A stretch of 64,000 nt of DNA from Doryteuthis pealeii (GCA_023376005.1 CM042143.1:88695140-88759139), one strand, 5' to 3'. Counted from the stretch's first letter, positions 21,070-32,256 are shown. Numbers and translations are program-made. The notes: a model not told the origin generated them from the letters alone.

Positions 21070-21087
21070 CTGCAAGACAGAGGAAAA
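21070..21087 (-). other. Splice acceptor before MPV17L2 coding exon
   Basis: The minus strand reads a pyrimidine tract ending in TTGCAG immediately before CTAGTAGTG and the ATG. It indicates that transcription begins in a separate non-coding exon. A 25-base T/A homopolymer lies just upstream (21119-21144). Confidence 0.7.
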
Positions 21088-21117
21088 GTGTGTTTAGTGT
21101 TTGTGCTACTAAAAAGG

Positions 21118-21148
<31 letters not shown>

Positions 21149-21235
21149 TTAAATGGGGGGGTCATTCTTCAAGGGACGCATATAAACATACAGTCAACAA
21201 CGAAATTATTCGTTCAGCCATCAATTTGGGATATT

Positions 21236-21791
21236 TTTAGTTTTGTTTTACGGCAAATCAACCTCAGTGGGTCATTTAATGCCAATAAAGTTTTGAAATA
21301 AAGTCATTCTTAATAGATACGCAATATAGATGGAACCCTAACAGGTACTACCACTCCGGGTCAGAGTGGACCAGGGAGCAATGGTGATGAAGTGGTGCTC
21401 CACATTCCCCAAACCTCCAAAACTGGAACCTCACCATCAGATAGAGTTTAACGTCATTCCCAGGACCCACAGCCATCACCTTCTAGCACCCATATGATAA
21501 AAAGGGTTGGGGCTTGCCATAAGGGCAATAGGGTTGGGAAAATCATATAAGTGCTAGGGATAGGTGACCAGCCAATTGATCGGAGGGGGGCTTCTCCAGC
21601 CGGCCGTCTAGCCCAAGAAAGGGCCAAAGTGGACTATTGCAAGTCATGGCCTGCTCAACCACCTGGGTTCTATCCTTAAGTATCACGGGTCGCCACCCAC
21701 GGCCAACAGGTGGCCCCATTGGGGGAGTCTTACCCCTCTGCAAAGGTGCAGTCGGTGCATTCTAATGCCCCAGCCGACAGGGTGGGGGGTA
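21236..21791 (-). mobile_element. 580-bp retroposon family, nearly full copy
   Basis: Lies in reverse (A-rich-tail end on the left: tacggcaaatcaacctcagt). Landmarks shared with the other copies: ggtactaccactccgggtca, cagatagagtttaacgtcat, cataagggcaatagggttgg, cgccacccacggccaacagg and an end near cagccgacagg. The flanks (gggatattttta / ggggtatttta) look like an imperfect target duplication. Confidence 0.7.
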
Positions 21792-21837
21792 TTTTATGCT
21801 TTTCTCAGAATCTAATGTCCACATGATGCCAGTTTTT

Positions 21838-22142
21838 TTATATCTATAAATCTATTCATATATAAAGTGCAGTTGTGTATGTCTGGATTAAACTATGAAA
21901 ATAAAATAATTAATGACAAAGTAAATATATATATACACATTAAATATCACCAGATCTTGCTTTTTGAGCAAAGATAATGAAGATTTGATTTACATTTGAC
22001 GATATCTAAAAATCAAAATATACATAGAAATAACATTGAAATTTTACTTAAAAATGCCAGCATTTGTAAATCTCAAAAGTAAACAAATCAAAACACCAGC
22101 TTTCCCTCCTCTACCCAGGCAATGCTGGGTAGCCGCTTCTAG
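21838..22142 (+). mobile_element. Helitron-like element, family A copy 1
   Basis: 3' end: hairpin ACCCAG-gcaatg-CTGGGT, then AGCCGCTT and CTAG followed by T, a textbook Helitron terminus. The 5' part has catatataaagtgcagttgtg, shared with the next element. Non-coding. Confidence 0.72.
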
Positions 22143-22566
22143 TACATATATAAAGGGCAGTTGTGAGTATGTATGTATGTATGTCCGGCTGAAACTACAA
22201 AATAAAACAATTAACAAAATAAATATACATACATATTCACTATCTCCAGATCTTGCTTTTTCATAAAAAATAATGAAGATTTGATTTATATTCATGAAGA
22301 TAATTAAAGAATGGAATTTAAATAGTAACAGCATGGATTTTTTTTTGCATTTAATATTTTTAATAGGAGTCTGTTCAGGATGTCTGTATACTTTCTTTTC
22401 TGATGCCCCACCAGGCCAAATCAACGCAAGGTCTTTTTTTACATAGTGATTTTAATGGGGCATTCCACGAGGATCCAATTCATGATTCAGTAATAATGGA
22501 TCAACAAGACTAACTTTTGCCCTGTCCCCCACTTCCACCCAAGCAACACTGGGTAGCTGCTTCTAG
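22143..22566 (+). mobile_element. Helitron-like element, family A copy 2
   Basis: Begins directly after the CTAG of the previous copy with acatatataaagggcagttg. Ends with hairpin ACCCA...TGGGT, AGCTGCTT and CTAG. The next family B element starts TC at the following base. No credible protein. Confidence 0.7.
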
Positions 22567-23094
22567 TCTTATTATAATGGACATTCAGTAACTGAAACTA
22601 CGTCACTGCTTACGTCACAATACTCTCAGGAATTACATAAGTTTATCAATGAGTATTTAATTTATAGTTAAAATCATTAATACATAGAATAAATCATATT
22701 TATTAATGATGTCTATGAAAATCTGAGTTAAATTTGCCTCAGAACACCCCATGTTATTAGTGTGTTTAAAATCCTGCAATGTGTCTTGTATATCACTTAG
22801 AAATATAGGATACATATTATATGGTGTGGTTAATTTGCATACTGGTTTTAACAAAACTGGGTTTAATAAATAATTACTTGGTGTTATTGATCTTTAATAT
22901 TATAGTTGTATTCTCCATAGTATCAAAATAAATACTATGTATGATTTTATACAGAAACCAATTAAAACATAATTAAAATGAGTGCAATCTTTTTATATGC
23001 GTTCTCATTTAATTTCGTTAGTCTTTCTAATTTGATATATTTCATTATTTTAAAACATAAATATTTATGCCCATTGTGCGCATATTTTTGCTAG
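22567..23094 (+). mobile_element. Helitron-like element, family B copy 3
   Basis: Begins TCTTATTATAATGG immediately after the CTAG of the preceding element and ends ...GCTAG before T. Contains the family B landmarks gtcactgcttacgtcacaat and ataaataattacttggtgtt. The longest uninterrupted copy in the window. Confidence 0.7.
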
Positions 23095-23248
23095 TGTTAA
23101 TAAACGCCAAAAAAAAAAAATCAATTTTGAGACTAATAGGTTAAATACAAATTTTTCAATTTTTCATACTGTATGAATAATTTTGTCTTTTTGTATAATA
23201 CACCTGTCAAATTGTTGTATTTAATCTATTATTCAGAAAATTAAGTTT

Positions 23249-23454
23249 GGTTATTTCCTATAAATCCAACCTAAAAAAGGGGAACCACTCTGAATGAATT
23301 TTATAAATTATTTATTTATTGATCTACTAGGGAGAAAAAAGACTGGTTTAGGGTTAAGGTTAGTTTAATGAGAAAATAATATGTAGATTAATTAGCAGAT
23401 AAAATTCATTCAGAGTGGTTCCCCTTTTTTAAGTTGGAGTTATAGGAAATAACC
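23249..23454. mobile_element. hAT-type palindromic MITE, copy 3
   Basis: Same family as 9448 and 9795 (GGTTATTTCCTATAA ends, accactctgaatgaatttta inside). Perfect 8-bp target duplication TTAAGTTT at 23241-23248 and 23455-23462. Confidence 0.85.
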
Positions 23455-23462
23455 TTAAGTTT

Positions 23463-23595
23463 TATATTCTCTTTTTTGTGCTTATCAAAATATAAAAATA
23501 AACTAGCATCATGCGGGCATTAGATTCAAAGAAATGGATAAAATATTCAAAATTGATGGGTGCACAAATAATTTTGACGTTGACTGTATATGTTT

Positions 23596-23626
<31 letters not shown>

Positions 23627-24545
23627 AATTAAACAAAATTCAACCTAATTTTGCAATGGAATTATTGTTGGAATTCCTGAATGATTTTTCTGAAACTCAT
23701 TATTTTAAACACTAAAACAATGATAATTAGGCAAGATGGCTGGTATTTGGGACATGGTTATTGCAGATGGCAGTGGTAGATAAAGGTTAAAAACAAAATA
23801 TTTGGAAACTAATTCTATAATTTTAAATTTTAAAAAAATCACTTATAGTAATTTGAACACAATTAAAATATTTCACTTATTCAACATTTCTTTTTTTTTT
23901 TTACTCAATTGATTTTTGTATCTAATTGAATTAAAATTATAAATTATCTAATTAAATGAAAATCATATCACACAAGATAAATTCAAATTAATACACCATT
24001 TAAATGAATTGAAAATTATGACACTATAAAAATCAATTTTTTTTTTACCATGTTGAAACATGGTAAAAAAAATTAGCAATATCAAATTAAAAAAATAAAA
24101 ATAAAATCACTACCTGATAGTCGTTATAATCTTTTTTTTGTAAAGATTAATGGAAATGTCAAAACTATCCAAATTTATTTCATTGCCAGCGCATAAGATG
24201 CATATTTTACGGGGCATTTCCTTTTTTCAACAATCTTTAAAAAAAAAGAAAATAAAGTTTTAATTAGGGCTCACTTAAAGGCCATCTTTGGCAGCCATTA
24301 AGTTTGATACAGAATCACATTCTATTTATATTTATATAATAAGTTGCAAATAAATAAAGAAAGCAATCTATAATTATACATGCAATAGTTATTTCTATTG
24401 AGAAATTATAATAATTGAGGTGAGCACAAATGCAGACCCCACACTGGAAATTAATTTATTCTCTAATAAAGAGTATTTTAATGCTATTGTGCTAACAAAT
24501 AAAACTCACCGTGGAGTACCGTTCTTGATGTGTTCCAATAACATA
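23463..24545. other. AT-rich spacer
   Basis: AT microsatellite at about 23600-23626. Near 24030-24075 a small hairpin (accatgttgaaacatggt between T and A runs) is visible. No gene recognised. Confidence 0.4.
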
Positions 24546-24547
24546 TA

Positions 24548-25767
24548 CAGGGGCCATTCAATAAATAAGGGGAATTATTTTTGGAAAAAACAAAATATTT
24601 TTTTTTTCCATCTCAGAATTTTTTTTCCATAAATATAAATGCTGCATTGTTCCAAACAATGGTTTATAGCAAAAATTATTTTAATCTTGCAAAAATGTTT
24701 TGAGGCTATTCAAAATGGTGGCAAATCAAACAGTGCTCCACACTTGAACAGAGGTCTGTTATTTGTTATTACATGTTATGTTTATTAAATACTCATGTGT
24801 ACATTGTTCATGTGAGTTAGTTATCCATCTTTCCTTACTGAATGTTCAGTGTTAGGGTATCTATGGATGACTAATGCATTATAAGGACTTAGTGTTAGTT
24901 TCAAATTAATAACCACCAATTCTTATAATATCAAAAATATGTTTTGAGGTTATTCAAAATGGCAACAAATCAGAGTACTCTAGGCTTAAACAAAAGTCTG
25001 TTGGTAATCTGAACATTAGCTACATAAATGAGAGTAATCTTCCTTGTTTGTTTGACTTTGAGAAAGCCTTATGTTTTGTTCGGCCATTTTCATTTCACCA
25101 TAAATCTACACTGAAAATAAGAATTTGTTCAGATCAATACAACAGCATGTTTTAACACAAAAATATCATAAAATGTGTTCTTAATAACAATTAAGTTCAT
25201 TTCAAATAATACACAAGCACAATTAAGAACACATTTTATGATATTTTCGTGTTAAAACATGTAATTGTATTGATTCGAAAAATTGGTATCTTCAGCGTAG
25301 ATTTTCAGTGAAATGAAAATGGCCAACCAAAACATAAGGCTTCCTCAAAGTGAAACAAATAAAAGAAGGTATTTATGTAGCTAATGTTAAGATTACCAAT
25401 CTGTCATCAAATTTTGGTGGCTGAGAAGTGCAAACCATGTGAAATTTACAGAAGAATGTGTGATATTAAAGAGAAGCATGTTTTAATAAAAAAAAACAAA
25501 AAAAACTTGTTTACAAATAGGCTAAACATGTGTTCGACACAATGAACTGGAGATGAAAAGAAAGTCCATGGAATGGAAATACACTGACTCTCTGGTAAAG
25601 AGAAAGTTCTGGGCACAGCAGACAGTAAAGAAGGTCATGCTGACAGTCTTCTGGGACATGAAACGGCCCATGACTATTGATTTCCTTGGAAAAGGTATAA
25701 CTGTAAACAGTACTTCCAATTGCCAACTCCTTGGGAAACTTTCACCTTATTTATTGAATGACCCTCG
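24548..25767 (+). pseudogene. Mariner transposon remnant, nested
   Basis: Termini CAGGGGCCATTCAATAAATA and, inverted, CGAGGGTCATTCAATAAATA, each next to TA, define a mariner-type element. Transposase pieces: an N-terminal block near 24990 (about KQKSVIKF) split by a hAT palindrome (25003-25397), and a catalytic-core piece from about 25560 including SMEWKYTD and VMLTVFWDMKRP, whose VFWD matches the second metal-binding aspartate region of mariner transposases. The N-terminal start occurs twice (about 24700 and 24940) around an LTR-tail-like piece. Frame breaks make it inactive. Confidence 0.72.
25003..25397. mobile_element. hAT foldback element inside the mariner
   Basis: Inverted-repeat element of 395 bp, ends GGTAATCTGAAC and GTTAAGATTACC, sister to 19792-20165. 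Flanking 8-mers AGTCTGTT and AATCTGTC agree at 6 of 8 positions. It interrupts the mariner transposase frame, so it inserted after the mariner. Confidence 0.75.
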
Positions 25768-25777
25768 TATACACAAC

Positions 25778-27150
25778 CATTGGTTGAATAAATCTTATAC
25801 AAAATTTACATTATCATAATAAATGTGCATTCCCAACATGAAACCTACTTTAAGAAATTACCTTTAAATGTATTTATGCTAAACATTAATTATTCAGTTT
25901 CCATCTCTTCTTCCATAACTCTGCCTACTTTAAACCACTCACAGTGGCTCTCCCACCAAAGTACAAAAACTGGTTAGTTCATTATAATTAAGCAGGACTT
26001 GGATTACAATAATAACAGGAATTTATTTAAATAAAATAAGTTCTCGGGTGAATAGATAGTGAACTTTGAAATATCCCATCATACAGGTAAAAAATACCAA
26101 GAAAATTTGGTAGGCAAATAATTAAGGTGTCATTTCAAGTAATTCCCCTTCATGGTATTTTTCAGTGCACAAAATGGAGGTTACTTGTCAGTACTCAGCT
26201 CCTAAGTAAAAAACAAAATAACAGGTTGAATTGGGTTACATGGTACTGACAACAAAAAATAATTCCTGATCAAGCATCCAAGAAGTATAGCCTTTTTAGA
26301 AAGCTAAAGAGACCCAACTGTCCTGCTAGCTTAAGGGAGAGATGGAGTCATACCTTTTTGAAGATTATTATTGTGAAGATCTGAGTTTGAACCTGGCTTA
26401 ACAATTTTATTTTCAGCACATAAAACCATTATTCCACTAACACCACCATTTTGCAAAATTTTTAAAAATGCCAATAATTTTTTTAGAGCTATATATGTAC
26501 TTTGATTGAAGAATTGCTTAAAAAGTGTATGCATTTTAAGATATATTAAGATATAAAAAAAAAAACAGGGCCCTTCTTTTCGATCACATCTCATCAGAGA
26601 AGAATTCCGTGATAGAACCATAGTACTGAATGCCAAAAAGCGAGAGGAGGAAGAAAATAAATTGAAAAAAAAAATTTCATTGTATATCTATGGAATAGGA
26701 ACAGGTAAAATTGTTTTCTTCACGTATTGTGTTATGGTTAATAGAATTAAGAAAAGTTGGATTGAATAGGAGTAATGTATAAAATTGTTTTTGGACAAAA
26801 GTGCAGGTTGGAATTTACTAATGAGGATGGTCTTGAATACAGATAGGTGTAACTCATTATTTCAGATGAAAGACTTCTTTGATTGGTATTTTACAAATTC
26901 ATATTTTGAATTTTAAAAAAATAATAATAAAAAAATAAAGTAACCTTATTCCTCAAACTCACAGTTTAGCAGGGGCAACGAAAGCATCTTAGTCTAGAAA
27001 AATCTGCAACCTGAAAAACAAAAAAATAAACAAAAAATTTAAAAGGTGATTTAGCATCATATTCTTTGAACTTTGAAAAGAGAATTTTTTTTAAATATAA
27101 AGAATGAAAATGAATTTAAAATAGTATTTCTCTGAATGTTTGAGATGAGG
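25778..27150. other. Non-coding stretch with one tRNA-like fragment
   Basis: About 26330-26450 reads on the minus strand as a SINE-type head: a B-box-like caggttcaaactcagatc and, upstream, gtggaataatggttt. No gene recognised. The minus-strand open frame there runs through this SINE. Confidence 0.35.
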
Positions 27151-27155
27151 CTTAA

Positions 27156-27566
27156 AGATTAGTATTATCTGCATTATTCTGACTATTGTTCCCATCTTCA
27201 TTGTTATTTGGACACATGGCCGAGTGGATAAGGCAGTTAGGTTAAGACAGTTCTAAGTGACAGTTATCTCTGGAAACCCGAGTTCAATCCCGAGTGAAAG
27301 CAGTTAGAAAAATAATTAACACAACTCCTACCCCAGCTATGGTTAGCGGAATGAGAACAGGATACCCCCATGGAATAAATAAAGGGTTAGGTTCAAAGTT
27401 CCGTGATGGCTCCTGAATACTACAAGAAAGTTCCCGAGTCCGAGAAGGTTCCCCGAGTCCGACAAGAAATACCTGAAGAAGGCCGGAGAGTATATCGGCC
27501 GAAACGTTGTACAAATAACAATGAAGATGGGGACAATAGTCCGAATAATGCAGATAATACTAATTT
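27156..27566. mobile_element. Inverted-repeat element with tRNA-like core
   Basis: Arms of 55 bp at 27156-27210 and 27512-27566 are near-identical inverted copies (gattagtattatctgcatta ... tcttcattgttatttg). The core begins with a tRNA-Leu/Ser-like head: acatggccgagtggataagg (A box) and gagttcaatcccgag (B box), 27211-27296. Near the right arm lies cctgaagaaggccgg...cggccgaaacgttg, a motif shared with 49944-50018 and 57880-57930. The class is unknown; Penelope-like or SINE-derived foldback are both possible. Confidence 0.6.
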
Positions 27567-27589
27567 AAAATAGATTTTTAAAAAACCTG

Positions 27590-28040
27590 TTTCGAATTCA
27601 AGATTAATCAAGGACATAAAACTCATGGAAGGAGTACAGAGGAGAGTTACTAAAGTAGTAAATGATTTAAAAAACCTTTCATATGAATAAAGACTTACCA
27701 AGTTTGACTTATCGATGAACAAAAGAGATATGATTGAAATCTATAAATATACTCATGAATTTTATTCAACAAATTTTAATCTATTGAACATTGCTCAAAA
27801 AAATCAATAACAGGGTCATAAATTAAAACTTTCAAAAACATTTTGCAAAACAAATGCAAGACAAAATTATTTTAGTAACAGGGTAGTAGATTCGTGGAAT
27901 AAACTACCATCATCAGTAGTGAATCGTTGAACTCTTTTAAGGTAGGGTTAAATGAATTGTAGAAAGAATATAAATATTTTAAATACAAGGAACAGCTGAC
28001 AGGTTTCAAACCTAATATATCTAGCCGAATAGATATTATT
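27590..28040 (+). pseudogene. LINE reverse-transcriptase C-terminal fragment
   Basis: Broken plus-strand frames encode the tail of a CR1/Jockey-type LINE polymerase: LMEGVQRRVTKVVNDLKNLS, then KRDMIEIYKY, and RQNYFSNRVVDSWNKLPSSVV near the end. Several stops and frameshifts. A related copy of the last 200 bp is at 34810-34990. Confidence 0.78.
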
Positions 28041-28259
28041 ATTTCATTCTTGTACACATTTTATTATTATTATGATGATGATGATTGCTATTCTAACCCT
28101 TTGAACCCTATACTTTCAGAGAACCTGGAACTGATACACAAAATTCATCCAAAAAAAGATTTGAAAAAAAAAAAAAAAAAAAAAAAAAAATTATAGTTCA
28201 GTACTGTAAACATTTTGGTGTCCTGGATTCCTGCCCTTATTTACACTATGTTTTTCCTT

Positions 28260-29065
28260 GACGGTAACTGTTTTTTTAATGCTTACCACAAGATTATTAA
28301 ACATTTTCATTTTAATACAGTATATATACACATATATAGTATTAATTTATATAAATAACATTGGACACTTTGGACTTAAAAATACCTTTTTAAATACCTG
28401 GTATGTTGCATTCCATACAAGAAATAGAATAACTCTATATAATTTTATTTATCAAAGCCTTTCCTGCGTGTGCTAGTTAGTTTACGTAAGTGGTTTCTTT
28501 TTTTTCCAAAATTAAAACTATCAGCAAAAATCCCTGACAAAGTAGGATCATTTTTATTTCGCACATTATATATGAAAATAATTCTGAGACTGTCTTCTAT
28601 TACTGGTATAGTGCTTTTTTTTTTTGTTTCTCTTATATTTTTTAAAGAAATCGCCTTCAACCTTGCTTCATTGTATTTTTGCTTCCACTGGGTCTAAAAA
28701 AAAAAATTTTTTAAAAAGAGGTCCTGTTTGTACTTCCAGGTGTCTTCTAGTTGAGTGTAAAATTTCAAGAATATTGATAAAGATTAGCCACTAGGATTTT
28801 GAAAAACAATGTAACATGTAAAAATTAGTCTAAAAAAAAAAAAAAAATCAAAAAAGTCATATTTTATGTTTTCAGCTGTTCGAAGCAAAATATCATTTTA
28901 ACTTGCTGTAAAAAATAATTAAATTCATAAAAACACATAAAAATTACATATTTAGAAAGATTATTTTATTTTATTTCCAACCATATAAATATTTTTTAGA
29001 TTGGACCAGAAATACCCGAGAAATTGCGATTTGAACTAATTAAGGTAAAAAATTGTCAGTGTCCA
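28260..29065 (+). repeat. Dispersed ~800-bp repeat D, copy 2
   Basis: Collinear with 7785-8565 in the same orientation, roughly three-quarters identical by eye. Short open frames inside (28258-28697) are not conserved between the two copies, arguing against coding function. Confidence 0.6.
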
Positions 29066-29149
29066 ACTATTTTACAAAACAAGCTGGTAATGCTATTCAA
29101 ACCCCCTACACTGAACATGTTTGTTTATAGATATCCAATAACAAAGGTG

Positions 29150-29290
29150 TCCTGTTGTGATGTAATGGTTAGCAGGCTACTCTCACAGATCCATTTACTG
29201 AAAAGTGAGTTCAATCCTTGCTAAATGCCCCACACTTGTGACCTTGTGTCAAATCCTACTCGTTTATGAATGGCTTGGGTAAATAATTTT
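29150..29290 (+). mobile_element. tRNA-derived SINE, family 4
   Basis: Head gttgtgatgtaatggttagc (A box) and gtgagttcaatccttgc (B box), then cttgtgtcaaatcctactcg and tgggtaaataa. Related minus-strand copies at 47080, 48118 and 59405. Confidence 0.6.
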
Positions 29291-29689
29291 TTTAAAAAAT
29301 TAAAAAATGGTCATGATATTAACTCTTTACCTACCAAATTTCCCCCACGATTGTCCCAAATCTTTTTGATATTTTTTTACCTAAATGATAGGATATTTCA
29401 ACGTTCACTATATATTCACCTCAAAACTCATTCTATTCAAATAAAGTCCTATTATTATTGTAATCTGAGTCCTTTTTCAGTATAAACAAGCGACATGTGT
29501 GAGAGCCGCTCCCAGCAGATTACAATAGGTTTGTAGTGGTGGGAGAGTCACTGTGAGCAGCTTAAAGTAAGCAAAGAGTTAAACCTTTCATCATGAATAT
29601 GTGATCTGCATGAACCTAAAATATCAAGCTTACTGCGTACAAAAAAAAAGTGCTCAGCCCAAAATATCAGGTTATATACTATGCAGGAA

Positions 29690-29975
29690 GTGCGTGGTGT
29701 AATGGTTAAAGTCATGGAAAATGGACTTATACCCCGAGTTCAAATCCTGGACATGGTAATTGCAATTCACTTAGCGCTAATACCCTTGGGAAAGGGTATG
29801 AATCCTACTCTCCCTCCAGCTATGGGTAAATAGTAGGGCAGACTGGGTTCTTTAACCTTGGTTAGGCAACTGGTCTAGGTGAAGGAAAACTCTGAATTCA
29901 AACCTGTTGAACTCTGCTTAAGAAATTGACCTTGTGTCACATCCTGCTCGTGCGGAGGGGTTGGTGTATATGTAT
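29690..29975 (+). mobile_element. tRNA-derived SINE, family 2
   Basis: Head gcgtggtgtaatggttaaag and B box cgagttcaaatcctgg, then acttagcgctaatacccttg, a pyrimidine/A-rich body and an end near gtgcggaggggttggtg. It leads into an AT microsatellite (29990-30016). Confidence 0.72.
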
Positions 29976-29978
29976 ATG

Positions 29979-30018
<40 letters not shown>

Positions 30019-30019
30019 T

Positions 30020-30205
30020 ATGCTGTAATCCTGTATGCAATCTTAAACAAGTCATGAAAACACCCCACGAGAAAACAGTTGTACAGCCACTATTTCACAA
30101 ACCATCCAAGTAAAACAAATAAGACATGCTGGAGAAGCAAAGACATTCATTAACTCTGTGCAGATACTAGATGCTGCACAGAGGACCTCCTGAGGGCAAT
30201 GAATG
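30020..30205 (+). pseudogene. LINE 3'-end fragment, left half
   Basis: Degraded coding for a LINE ORF2 tail (ttaacaaatc-type motif, then cagctctgtgcagatact... gaggacctcctgagggcaat). Interrupted at 30205 by a retroposon and resuming at 30788. Better-preserved relatives are at 57330 and 61925. Confidence 0.6.
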
Positions 30206-30787
30206 GTTTGGTTTTGGTTTACGGTATATCAACCTCAGTGGGTCATTTAATGCCGATAAAGTTTTGAAATAAATCAATTCTTAATGGATAATACAATTTT
30301 TTTATAAATACATTTTTCTATTTAACCCATAGATGGGGCCCTAACAGGTACTACCACTCCGGGTCAGAGTGGACCAGGGAGCAATGGTGATGAAGGGGTG
30401 CTCCACATTCTCCAAAACTGGAACCTCATCATCAGATAGAGTTTAACGTCATTGCCAGGACATGTAGACCCGCAGCCACCACCTTCTAGCACCCATATGA
30501 TAAAAAGGGGTTGGAGCTTGCCATAAGGGCAATAGGGTTGGGAAAATCATATAGGTGCTAGGGCTTGACGTGACCAGCCAATTGATCAGAGTGGGCCTCT
30601 CCGACCGGCCGTCTAGGCCAAGATAGGGCCAAAGTAGAGTATTGCATGTCATGAACTGCTCATCCACTTGGGCTCTATCTTTAAGCATCACGGGTCGCCA
30701 CCCACAGCTAACAGGTGGCCCATTGGGGGAGTCTTACCCCTCTGCAGAGGTGCAGTCGGACCATTCTAACGCCCCAGCCGACAGGAC
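30206..30787 (-). mobile_element. 580-bp retroposon, full copy with 13-bp TSD
   Basis: Inserted into a LINE fragment and flanked by the 13-mer AGGGCAATGAATG (30193-30205 and 30788-30800). This fixes the element at 582 bp, from gtttggttttggtttacgg (the A-rich tail in reverse) to ccccagccgacaggac. No open frame holds across copies. The long target duplication and A-rich tail imply LINE-driven retroposition. Confidence 0.85.
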
Positions 30788-30870
30788 AGGGCAATGAATG
30801 ATAGGGACGGTTGGCGAGAGATTGTTATGGATATTCGTGCTACTAACGGGACATAATGATGATTGATTTG
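30788..30870 (+). pseudogene. LINE 3'-end fragment, right half
   Basis: Continues the fragment broken at 30205: agggcaatgaatgatagg...gacggttggcgagagattgt...gatattcgtgctactaacgg, matching the end of the LINE copy at 61925. Confidence 0.6.
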
Positions 30871-31260
30871 GCATAATACAAGAGATCTTGTGAAAAAGTA
30901 TTTTGTTTTAACTATGTCATTAAGATCAATCAAGCAATCATATCATATGTGTATTCATTTTGATGAAAAAAAAAAAATAGCAGCTTATCAGCTTATATTG
31001 CAGATTAGGATTATAACAGGTGAAAATCACAATCTCATCTTATTTTTAGCTTGCGGTGTCTCTCCCTCAGGACATAATGGCCCTTTGAGTCCTTCAATCA
31101 TGAGTATATAATAATAATAATGAAATTACTGCGTACCGTGTACAGGTCCACCACAACTCATCAAAGGCTCATGTATAGTACATAGAATAATGTACCAATG
31201 TCAGGAAAATGAATAGTGTATAATCATAACATACATGTATACGAGTATGGAGAAGGGATA

Positions 31261-31410
31261 TCAGGTATAGTGTTGTTGAATTACTGGAAGCATGGAGGTT
31301 TTAAAAGACACAGTGTTTCAGCAGCCAACAACTGATGCAGGCAGTTTATTCCATGCCTCAGCAACTCTGAGCATGAAAAAACGTTTCTGAAAGTCATGTG
31401 AGCTATGCTG
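31261..31410 (-). pseudogene. LINE polymerase tail, reverse copy
   Basis: The minus strand encodes RFFMLRVAEAWNKLPASVVG, an internal stop, then SFKTSMLPVIQ, the same block as the copy at 16702. 5'-truncated. Confidence 0.7.
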
Positions 31411-31654
31411 TTTTCTGACTTTATAAGCATGCCAACATTTTAGAAACATAGAAATCAAAAAGGTGCTCAAGGTTGTTGTTGTAAGATGGTTAATAACCTT
31501 ATGAGTCAGTTGCCAGATGCCCGAGTTTCAATGAATCCATGCCCAGGGCAGCTAGACATTCAGAATATGATTTTATCTGCATGAACCTAAAATATCAGGC
31601 TTACTGTGTATGATAAATGATTGCTCAGCCCAAAATAGCATATTTATGGGTTTA

Positions 31655-32256
31655 GTTTGGTTTGGTTTATTGGATTTTACAGCATGTCAACCCTCATTGG
31701 TTATTTTATGCCAAAAAAATTTGTTTCATTCATGCCTGATGGCACTCAAAATATTTTTTCAAACTCAATTCTTTTTTAACACATATTTGTGAAACACATT
31801 TTTTTCTATTTAACCCATAGGTGGGACTCAAACGTACTACCACTCTGGGTCAGAGTGGACCTGGGAGTAATGGAGATGAAGGGGTACTCCACACTCCCCA
31901 GAATTCCAAAATTGGAACTTGACCATCAGATAGAGTTTAACGTCCTACCCAGGACACTAAGACCCACAGCCTTCTTGCACATATATGATAAAAAGGGTTG
32001 GGGGCTTGCTATAAGGGCAATAGGGTTGGGACAATCATACAGGTGCTAGGGCTTGACATGACCAGATTGTAAGATGCCCTCTCCGACCGACTAAGTCAGA
32101 ACCAAAGTGGAGTATTGCATGTCATGGACTGCTTAGCCACCAGGGTTTCATCCTTAAGCATCACGGGTTGCCATCCATGGCCAACAGATGGCCCTATGGG
32201 GGGGGGGATACCATTTTGAGGAGATGCAACCAGTGTATTCTAAAGCCTCAGCTGTA
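31655..32256 (-). mobile_element. 580-bp retroposon family, diverged copy
   Basis: Same order of landmarks as 30206-30787 with many substitutions (ggtgggactcaaacgtacta, aagggttgggggcttgctat, cacgggttgccatccatgg). Confidence 0.65.

Noticed and set aside
27211..27300. tRNA-Leu or tRNA-Ser gene
   Set aside because: A and B boxes look good, but the acceptor ends do not pair and the sequence is part of an inverted-repeat element.
27470..27510. cctgaagaaggccgg...cggccgaaac as a hammerhead ribozyme
   Set aside because: The CTGANGA and GAAA blocks are present, but an extra A separates the core from stem II and no stem I partner or cleavage triplet was found. The same flaw occurs in the copy at 49944-50018.
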